DNA of 64,000 nt from Elmis aenea. Taxonomy: Eukaryota; Arthropoda; Insecta; Coleoptera; Elmidae. The notes below the pieces were generated by a model that was given only the letters and a program-made list of their open reading frames with translations, was not told the DNA's origin and ran no database searches. Position 1 is the first letter of the stretch. Each line of letters starts with the position of its first letter. The position numbers were made by a program, and so were the translations under genes. The stretch lies in NCBI GenBank assembly GCA_947652605.1, contig OX393582.1:15524544-15588543 (forward strand). The letters run 5' to 3'. Positions 55,452-64,000 of the stretch are shown in pieces.

Positions 55452-57030
55452 GTGTAATGTTATCACAAATAGATAAAACACATAAAAAAATAAGTTTAAA
55501 TGTTACAATAATATTTTATGTACTCTTGACATAGGGCATAGGTTATGTCGTTACAAACGACGCGACGAAGAAAATTAAATACCGCAAAACTTAAGAATAA
55601 TTACCTATTCTGAAAAAAGGAATACAACATAGACCAATGATTTTTAATTAAATACAAAAATGTAGATGTACAATATTAATTTTTAATATGGTTTTTGGGG
55701 TTACCAAACAAATGCCGAACGCAACAACAAGTTGGTTCGATTTTAACAGTAGAACAAACGCACTTACGAGCTCACTTTCAAAGGTCCTAAAGGGCCGTTG
55801 GAAGAGCAAGTCCAACTCGCCTGCATACCACAGCGTCTGTCCAGCAAGTCTCCGCTAAACCTAAGGTTTTAGCAAAAATTTCCTCACGACCGTTACAAAA
55901 CTCGGGTGGTACATTTCGCCCAAAGCGTAGGAAAGTCCAATGACACCAATAAAGTCCTCTTACACTTTAACACAGTTGCTGGAAAGTCCAATTCTATCAA
56001 TAAAGTTCCCGTACACAATAGAAAAGCACTTCCTGCGCTCGTTTAGCAGAGCTAAGCGCTCTTGGGGGTTTATTATGGGTCAAATTCCGCCCGACATCTT
56101 CAATAACTAAATACCGATATGCACCTAGCTTTCACGCGTTTAAGAAATAGATTAACAAAAATACAGATGTGACAATATATAAATATATATTTATACCACT
56201 TAATACAAAATTTTCGGTTATCCAACAGTATAAAATATTTGTTGGGTTTAATTTAAAAAAAAAAAACAACTGGAACAATGAGGTGGTTATGAACTTTGGG
56301 CCATCCTGTATATTATGAAAAGGTAAACAGATAATTTACTACATATATATTTTTTTATTAAGTTGGTGTTTATCTGTTCAAGAAACTCCTGTGTATTTTT
56401 TCGATTATGAAAACCGTTGTAAGCTACTGCTATAGAATCATTTTATCGCATTAAACTTAATCTACATGTTTTACCCTTTTACTGTGTTCAAGATAGCAAT
56501 TAAGCACGACTAAAAGGTATTCACCCTGTATACTAAAGACCAAAGTTTACAACCATATTTCATAGTTAAACATGATTGCAGCGTGCTGAATAACAATTGA
56601 ATTAAATGAAAACGCAGAACCTGGATAATTGATTGCATAATTTCGTTCCGTCATAAAAAGAATCAACTTATGCTTAGTTCACTGCTGAATTATTCATGTA
56701 ACACACGTGAATGTGTTTAAATCGCGGATATTTGCGATATGGTATGAAATAAGTTGTAAAAGGCACCCCAGGGCTCTTGACGGTCTTTGGTATGCAGAAT
56801 GAATCGTGCAGTGCACCGTTAGTTCGGTGTTTCAATCCCGCGAGACCGTGCCCATTGCTTTATCTGGGAATGCTCAATCTTCGGCTTGACAAAGCGACAG
56901 CCAAGTGGACAAACGCGAGTGAATTTCGAATTGCAACTAAACACCTTTTACACGGAGCATCAGAATTTAATAAAATGATCGGATATCGTTTTCTACTTAT
57001 CGACTTTTAAAATATGACACTGGTGATGTA
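55452..57030. other. Less AT-rich unassigned stretch
   Basis: Positions 55750-56050 contain two consecutive plus-strand open segments in one frame, separated by a single TAG at 55871-55873. A partly repeated 51-bp unit (GAAAGTCCAAT...CAATAAAGT) lies at about 55930 and 55981. A second open stretch, 56777-57010 (MTVFGMQNESCSAPLVRCFN onward), is unrecognised. Mariner-type ends occur at 56310 (CATCCTGTATATT) and 56523 (CACCCTGTATACT). The first part could be an LTR or a decayed gene. Confidence 0.35.
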
Positions 57031-57530
57031 CAGGGTGATTCAAATTCGAGAAAAACCATTGGAATCTCGTTTATTATTGAAGATAGACGATAGGTTCAAA
57101 TTTGGTAAAGGTGGTAAAGATTCAGATACTTGTCACTGTTTTGATAAAAACTGAAGAGAAAAATTTATTAATACTTTATACATAATAATTGTCCTTTAGT
57201 TAGTTTATATTAACTTTCGTTCTATAATATAATTTTAATTTCGTAGAAAAAATAGAATTTACGAGATTTGCTCACTCGCCGCTTCGCGGCTCGTGAATAA
57301 ATCTCACCTCACGAAAAAAACTGGACTTTCATCTCTTGTTGTAAAATTTACCTACTATTGTTTTTAGTTTTTCAAAATATTTAAAAAAACTTAAAGGTGT
57401 AAGTCAAATGTCAAATTGAAATTAAATTCGTCTTGAAATTCTGCAAAAATTTGCTAATTTAACCAACTTTGTAACTCTTATAATAACGAAGTTACCCACA
57501 AAACACATGTAGATTATTATTGTCACCCTG
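57031..57530. mobile_element. 500-bp mariner-type MITE
   Basis: It lies between TA dinucleotides with left end CAGGGTGATTCAAATTCGAG and right end ATTATTGTCACCCTG. The left end family is that of 24340-24415 (inverse CTCGAATTTAAATCACCCTG). The interior contains a hairpin around CTCACTCGCCGCTTCGCGGC (57270). A rearranged relative lies at 63400-63727. There is no coding capacity. Confidence 0.65.
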
Positions 57531-59117
57531 TATAGCATTTTGTACTCTTTTTTTTGATATTTTGTAAAGACGTTTTTTGATTAAGCATCTACATAATTTC
57601 TATCCATTTTGAAATATGCTGGGTCGATTTTTTAGGGGCACACGGTATTATTAAACTTTTTTTTGCATATATTATACAATTCACGCTTTTTCCCTGTCAA
57701 TTTTATATCGTATTATCGCTCATAATAAACGCACGAAGCACAATATTTTTTGTCAAAACGTCCAACTCTGCAAATCTGCTTTTTAGCGTATTTGATATTT
57801 TTAAAATTTGGCTCGGCACCTCCACCATATATATCACAAGTTATCCCAATCCAGGATCTTCGGAGCGGGGGAATAGCGTTGCAAAAATGCGCTATCGCTA
57901 CTCTCTAAACAAAACTATGTATTATTATCAACTATCTAAGTTCTAATTCGATTGCATTATCACGCGCGTAATCGCCACTTCCGCCTTGCATGTTTAATCG
58001 CACATTTACATGTTCAGATACGATATTTTACGATATAATGTGGAATCAACAGTTGTGTTTCCTGTATTAACCAATATCGTACGAGAACGTTTTGCATCAA
58101 TACATGCTACTTTTCGTACGGTTTTGTGATTGAACAGTCAAATAAAATATTTTGTTTTTGCACTCTATTCCTTATTTTCAGCTTTTCCGGAAAATCGGTT
58201 TGATTTTCAAAAAATTTCACTTGATCAAAGTTGTAGCCCATAAAATTTGCTATCCGGAATGGGCCGTCGGTTTTTTTGTACAACCTTTCGTTTTAAAGAT
58301 ACGGCGGTTGCAAAGTCTAAGAAACAATTAAATTTTGTAAATTTTTTACATTTTTTTGTACAAACTGCTTTATAACTCTCAAACCATTGCCTGTAAACAA
58401 AAAATAAATAGAACTAATTTTGTAGAAAATTTCATGTTCTATTAAAAAGCTTTGAGGTATTTTACGATAAAATTGATATTTTCGGCTACAGAGTCTTATA
58501 AATGCAGAAGTGTAAAAAAATCAAGTAAGTGTTGATATCAGCTTAGCATTTGATTTTAGGAAAAAAATTTACTTGAAATTTTTTCTTAGAAAAAGGTCCT
58601 CTATCACCACTTAAAATATTCGCGGTGATAACGGGGACACCCTGTATATATTTCTCAATAAATTATGTAGTATGATATTTACAGACCTGACAAGTACTTG
58701 ATGAGCTGTAAAAATTTTAAATTATATTAAAGGCCGTCCTATAATTGCCAAATTTTTCTCTCAAATTTGCAATGAAAAGTAATCATTCACAACTTTTTTT
58801 CTATACCGAGGTTCATTGGTTTTCTGTGGAAGAGTCCTTATCCGTTCATTTGCACTACGGATTGAACTACAAGTGCTGCTTAATTAAAATTTTTAATTGA
58901 AAAAACATACATAAATGAAAATACCTGATAATGATGTGAATTTACTATTACATAGCACATAGCATTAACAAAGCTTACAAATGATACTAGGGAAGTATTT
59001 TCCTGAACTGGACGTTAATATTAAGTGTTTAAGATACCCTTTCAGTAACAACAAATCTATGCCAAAGGGTCTATTGCCAATAGAGGAAGAACAAGTTTTG
59101 GATGTAGCTTGTGATAG
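57531..59117. other. Unassigned stretch with one mariner-type end
   Basis: GGGGACACCCTGTATA at 58634-58648 is an element end; a partner is not evident. Nothing else is recognised. Confidence 0.4.
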
Positions 59118-59190
59118 TTTCTTCTTCTTCTTCTTCTCGTCTCCTTCTGCCTTTTCAGGCGTCGGAGGTTAGTCTCGTATCCCGAGATAG
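59118..59190 (-). mobile_element. Possible LINE/SINE 3' tail with (GAA)n
   Basis: On the minus strand the block reads CTAACCTCCGACGCCTGAAA and ends in (GAAGAA)n. A short basic frame LRRLKRQKETRRRRRN resembles the C-terminal end of RTE-type LINEs. Too short for a firm call. Confidence 0.35.
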
Positions 59191-59880
59191 TTTCATAAAA
59201 AATAAATACGAGTATACCTTATCATAATTTTGTCTACAAATAAGGAATGAATTTCCTGGATTAACAGATAAACCTTAAAGGTTTATTGTTAAATTTCCAA
59301 GTTCATATCAGTGCGAAGTTGGATTTTCGACCCTTGTAGATATTAAGACGAAGATAGGAACCCATTACATATGTTAAACCGCACCTGAAATTTAAATTAA
59401 AAATTATATATCCAAAATTGGCTGAAATTTTATATACCACCATAAGCAATTTTACTCCTTTCATTAATAATAAACAATTTAAATTGAGTAAAAATGAGTA
59501 CTATTTTTAGAAATTTGGTTTTAACAAAAATAAATCATATTTTTTATGTACATATACAGTAAAATTCATATAAAATATACATTTACAATGAAATACTCTT
59601 TTTTATATTTTTTACTTATTTATTATTACTAATTTGACTTTGATACGGGGGTACTTGGTTATAATGAACACTTAAGAAGGGGTGCACTGGCTCACAGTAA
59701 TAGCAACTTTCATGGCCCATGTATTTCTTATACCGTGTTAGGAGAGTACCGGAACGGTTGAATATCTTGGTTATTTTCAACCCTTTTTTTGTATTTGGCT
59801 TAAATATATGTTAAAAAATAAAAAAATTATTGAAAATAATTTCTATCTTTTTAAATTTCCGATTTAGCAGGATGTGACTC
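59191..59880. other. AT-rich stretch without a recognisable gene
   Basis: Nothing recognised. Confidence 0.4.
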
Positions 59881-59889
59881 ATACTGATT

Positions 59890-60330
59890 TTTTAAATGAA
59901 ACACCCTGTATATTTATACATTTATGGATGCAGAATATTTTTAGAAATATTATCAAGGGTTTTATTCTAAAATAAAGTGGAAAAAATAAAAATAAATAAA
60001 AAACTAAACAACTGAAAATCAAGACGCATGTAACTAAATTGTCAGTTTGTTGTAAAATTTTATTGAATTAGATGATGCGTTGGTCTGGTGCACAGCAACG
60101 TTGTTATAAACAATAAAATTTGACAGCAAACTGACAGAAGTTACATGTATCTTGATTTTGTGTTAGTAAGTTTTTTTAATTATTTTGTAAGCTGTATTTT
60201 AAAATAAAACCTTTTATGATGATATTCCTTAATGTATTTTTTTATTCTGCATCCGAAAATTAATAAATATACACGTTGTTGTGTTTAAAAAAATTAAGTT
60301 GCGCAATTTCCGGCTAAACCGTAAAAGCAA
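59890..60330. mobile_element. Mariner-type foldback remnant
   Basis: Inverse blocks flank a centre near 60095: ATGAAACACCCTGTATATTT and TATACACGTTGTTGTGTTT; GGATGCAGAATATTTTTAG and its inverse near 60235; AATCAAGACGCATGTAACT and AGTTACATGTATCTTGATTT; CAGTTTGTTGTAAAATTTT and its partner. There is no coding capacity. Confidence 0.6.
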
Positions 60331-61003
60331 AAAAGTTAAAAATATCATCAATAAATTATTTGTTTTTAAACATATATTATTTATGCCAAATTTTTAAAAA
60401 GACGTGTAAAAATAACTTAGATAATTAATCTTTCCGGGACTTTCCCCTAACTCTGTATAATACTTTTGCTAGTTACTTCCAAAACAATTTATTTTTAAAT
60501 TAAAAGCTCTTGCATGAAGACTCCCTTTTCCTCTTTGTTGACGTTAAAAATCCCTTGTTATCAAGCAGGTAAACTTTTTGAATCGCGTATTTCAACCCAC
60601 GTGTTACCAAATGCACAGCGAATCAAGACACATCTGAATAAGAAAAATATGAGACCAATGAAGCGTGGCAACCACCCTCATTATTTTATTCAGCTCGCAT
60701 TACGGGGCCACCCGCTATGTGTTCATAAAGATCTCCCGCCTTTCGTAGTACAAAAAATATAAAATGTAGTGCTCATTTTATGTTAATTCGGATAAAGGAT
60801 ACATTTCTATGTAAATATTATGTTTCGATTATTTATGATCGTTACGATGTTTTAAATAGCACTTGGAAATGTGATAAATGATAGGATTTTGTACAGATAT
60901 AAACTCTTTTAAAGAGGTGCTTAATATAGGATACTTTTTTTTTGTAATTTTGATTGAAATTTATGTAAAATATACTGAAAAGGTATTGATATATGATTTA
61001 AAG
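60331..61003. other. Unassigned stretch with one small frame
   Basis: A plus-strand frame at 60514-60762 (82 codons, MKTPFSSLLTLKIPCYQAGK onward) contains TRISTHVLPNA-like and Lys/Arg-rich segments that I do not recognise. The last 8 bp (ATTTAAAG) are a target duplication of the next element. Confidence 0.35.
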
Positions 61004-61339
61004 CAGGGGTTCTTAACCAGGGGTCTATGGACCCCTTGGGGGGTCCGCGGAAGGTATTCATGGGGTCCGCGAATTTGCATGGGAAAAATCAACTACTAAT
61101 CTTTATTTTACTAACTTAAGTGAAATCTAGATTACCTTTACTTATAAATGTATGCATTAAATTACAGTAGGATTAGCTGTACCTTATTGTAGTCACCAAT
61201 AAAAATAACGAATATTTTCATACCGCATTACTGTGGTTGAATATCAAAAATATATATGTATATACATTTTGAGGGGGGTCCATCGCTTAGATCTGACTCA
61301 CAAAGGGGTCCATGAAACAAAAAAGGTTAAGAACCCCTG
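61004..61339. mobile_element. 336-bp hAT MITE, exact 8-bp TSD
   Basis: Ends are CAGGGGTTCTTAACCAGGG and GGTTAAGAACCCCTG, with flanking duplications ATTTAAAG at 60996-61003 and 61340-61347. Subterminal GGGGTCC(A/G)(C/T)GG motifs repeat near both ends. There is no coding capacity. Confidence 0.92.
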
Positions 61340-61452
61340 ATTTAAAGGGTCTTAACTTTGTGTATGCGATGTAATTATTTAATCACTTTTGTTTATTTAC
61401 CTTTTTTATTAACTGCGCAGTAACATAAAATTAGTTTTATAGTTTTTATTAA

Positions 61453-62149
61453 CCAGGGAAGGTCACGATATGTTGTCACTAGAATCTGATCAAGGCTGTG
61501 TTTATTGCATTAAGAACATCAAAACTAAACATTTTGCAGAGTTATACGTGCCACTGACTATTTCCTTCGGAAAACTAGGGGAAAAACTGAAAAGTTGAAT
61601 AATAGAAGTAATTTTTGCGATCGCGTTGGCCATGAAACCGTCAAAGGTAAAATCGAAATTCTTCTATTGACTAACTCGCGCATCCTTTGCGTGTAAAATG
61701 GTGCAAAGTTTTTGGAGAAATCTTAAACGGATCCGGGGAAAAACGTCAAAAGCAAAACCCCTGCAAAAGCGCTACCTATGATTTGAGAAGTTGTATAACT
61801 AAATCTATGCGACTTGCATAGGCGGTTAACATAGAAAAACCGTTTTTACAATCGCCTCGCTTTCGCGTTTTTCTCCGGAACCGTTTCAGATCTTTTCAAA
61901 AACTTTGCACCATTTTACTAGCAGAGTGCGCGCATTGGTGAACAGATAAATTTAGATTTTGTCTCTGACTGTTTCATGGCCCGAAAAAATTATTTTTATT
62001 ATTCAACTTTTCAGTTTTTCCCCTATTTTCCCGATGAAAATGGCCAGTGGCACGTATAACTCTGCAAAACATTTAGTTTTGATGTTCTTGATGCAATAAA
62101 CACATCCTTGATTAGATTCTAGCGACAACATATCGTGATCCTCCCTTGT
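61453..62149. mobile_element. Fully palindromic foldback element, copy B
   Basis: Same family as 15431-16138, ending CCAGGGAAGGTCACGATATG and CATATCGTGATCCTCCCTTG. Arms share GTGCAAAGTTTTTGGAGAAA-type blocks and GATGCAATAAACAC with their inverses. The central CGTTTTTACAATCGCCTCGC differs from copy A. Confidence 0.75.
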
Positions 62150-63399
62150 AAGGTTAAGATAATGTTTATTATGTCCGCTATGCAATTGTTTAAATTGTCT
62201 TCACAATTATTGCTATGCCCTATCGTAGGCGGAGTAATAAGTTAGACCTTTTTTAGTAAAGAGGAACGTTAACCGCCCTTTGGGGTTTTTATGTGCGGTC
62301 CTGGAACTCCGTAAGTCTCACTTCATGAAAATATTACTACTAGATAGCGTAAGAGATTTTGTATCTATTAAGGTAGTTTTTTCGAGCAGTATTTTTGTTC
62401 TTAAAGAAACAAATTGGAAAAATAAAATTCTAATTTAAACTTAAGTAGGTACTTTAATTGTTGGAAATTATTACTATAGTAATGAAAATAAAAACAGAAG
62501 GTAAATTGTTTCTTTCGTTACGAAATTGTTTCATTTTTGTAAAATCATACAGGACCAGATTTTAAAATGAAGAACAAGAAGATATCGGAAACTGTTAGAG
62601 ATAAAAAGATTATTAAAGATATGTGTTTACTTGCTTACAGATAATCTAAATTAAAAAATGTTTAAATTGTCCCGATATATCTAAAAGAAATTTGATGTGT
62701 TTAGAATTAGCTAGCTTAATTATGTCATCTTTGGTTTTTTATAATGGCCACTTGAACATAACCAGTTATGCCTTTTATCTGCATTAATGACTTCTAATAA
62801 GCAAAAAGCGTAAACAGATTTCTGGACGTTTTTTTGTAAACTATGAACACTTGTATTATTTGATTACGAAAATTTTGTTACAAATAATTGTATGTCAAAT
62901 AAGGATTAAATACACATTTTAGAGAAATTTATTACTTAACCAAAGAAAATATTCTAAAAATATTTGCTAATAAGTGAACAATGTTAATGCATTTCTAACA
63001 TATTTATTATTACCTATTTTTTTAAATTAAATCCCTTTAATAGTAATTTCATGCGGTTTACTTACGTGCTTCCAAGGAAAAATGGACAAGGACAATTATT
63101 TACCATGCCGATTAGGATTTGTTTTAAATTAAATATTTGTTTTTGCCATTTTTAACAACAATTGTTTCAAAAAAGTCTCAAGTGTTATACATTATCGAAT
63201 TCAGAAAAAAATGCTCTACAAATTGGCGTGAAAATCAGATATAGCGTCCATAAGAAAAAATTTACCTGATGATGGTTTAAAAAAAAACGAAATGTCGCAC
63301 GGAAAATATAATTGGGAAATTTGATTCCTTGCAAAAAGTGGCCGTGAAAAAGTTTTAACAGAAATGAAATTTGACATCAAATGAAAAAGTTACAGGCAA
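62150..63399. other. AT-rich stretch without a recognisable gene
   Basis: Nothing recognised. Confidence 0.45.
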
Positions 63400-63727
63400 A
63401 AAACAAAAATCCACTTTTTTACTTTTCCCCCTATATCTCAAAAACTAAAAGAGCTAGATAAGTTCTGCTTGCTTCGAATTATTAAGCACTTGAATATACA
63501 ACTTTGCCCCAATTTAACCGAAGTCGTAACTCTTACCGTTTACGAGATCCCCATAGTGGCCCTCGAAAAACGAGAACCCTGTATAAAAAGTTGTAAGTGT
63601 AGGTGAAATGTCTAAATGGGATTAAATTTGTCTTAAAACTCTGCTCAACTTTCTAATTTAACCGACTATGTAACTCTTATAATAACAAAGTTACCCATAC
63701 AACACATGTAGATTATTGTCTCCCTGT
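63400..63727. mobile_element. Rearranged relative of the 57031-57530 MITE
   Basis: A first end, CCTCGAAAAACGAGAACCCTG plus TA, lies at about 63560-63583. A second, GATTATTGTCTCCCTG plus TA, lies near 63712-63729. The block ACCCATACAACACATGTAGA matches 57494-57513. Confidence 0.5.
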
Positions 63728-63829
63728 ATAGGTAATATGTATAGTATAATCTAGACTTACATCTGGATTAATATACTAAATTATATTAGAACTATTTAGT
63801 GGTAATTTATATTATTAGCATCATCAGGG

Positions 63830-64000
63830 TATAAACCTTTATTGGTTCGTGCCGTCATCAGAGAAATTACTCCCTCCCACGCTTTTTCGGACGTCCTACG
63901 CAGCTTTCGGCTGGTGTGTAGTAATATAGTTGTTTTGAGAGTTCCTGTATGTTCTATTCTTTGTAGGTGTTCCTTCTATTGCATCCTTTAACCTAAATAA
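63830..64000 (-). pseudogene. Possible LINE C-terminal tail at window edge
   Basis: On the minus strand one frame reads KLRRTSEKAWEGVISLMTAR, then TNKGLYPDD, followed by a GATGATGCTAATAATATAA tail. The short terminal peptide and microsatellite-like tail fit the 3' end of a non-LTR element continuing beyond the window. I do not recognise the family securely. Confidence 0.35.

Overview
This is AT-rich eukaryotic nuclear DNA, most likely from an insect and probably a beetle. The lineage is inferred from the mix of element families (Tc1/mariner foldbacks, hAT elements, RTE/Jockey-like LINEs, a Penelope-like element, a tRNA-headed SINE), not from a marker gene. I see no bacterial-style genes, no confident tRNA, rRNA or CRISPR, and no host protein-coding gene I can name. 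The window reads as a large intron or intergenic region filled with layered mobile elements. Every long open reading frame belongs to a transposable element.

Layout. 1-4.3 kb: unassigned AT-rich DNA, one foldback MITE and a 51-bp duplicated motif. 4.3-6.7 kb: an old interspersed repeat interrupted by a hAT element that itself carries a mariner-type foldback. 7-10 kb: a GC-rich hairpin, a minus-strand LINE relic, a composite mariner cluster and a hAT end. 12.3-12.7 kb: a tandem repeat with X-box-like sites, a short possible first exon and a hairpin. 13.7-15 kb: a hAT element with an exact 8-bp target-site duplication (TSD). 15.4-19.7 kb: foldback elements and mariner transposase debris. 22.4-25 kb: an RTE-like LINE split by a mariner composite. 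25.7-29.2 kb: a pogo-like MITE, mariner debris and a second copy of the old repeat. 30.4-31.5 kb: a hAT with an inserted SINE. 33-36.6 kb: a three-level nest (foldback, hAT, foldback). 37.2-39 kb: a 5'-truncated LINE with RNase H, flanked by a 157-bp direct repeat. 39.4-43.6 kb: a foldback inside the third copy of the old repeat, Tc1-like debris and another LINE. 44.4-44.8 kb: a coding-like relic, possibly from an LTR element. 47-51 kb: scattered relics. 51.2-52 kb: the GIY-YIG end of a Penelope-like element between inverted repeats. 53.8-55.5 kb: a LINE reverse transcriptase. 57-64 kb: mariner MITEs, a 336-bp hAT MITE, a second palindromic foldback and LINE tails.

The elements date one another. 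Paralogous or palindromic empty sites show that the CAGGGTG-ended elements duplicate TA, which places them with Tc1/mariner. One such foldback sits at the same position in two hAT copies, so it was carried along as the hAT multiplied. Very long inverted repeats recur and, if transcribed, would fold into long dsRNA. Possible host signals are few and weak: a 27-bp microexon-like site near 29.6 kb, a donor-like site near 47.26 kb, a 53-codon small ORF near 36.9 kb and the X-box/first-exon candidate near 12.4-12.6 kb.
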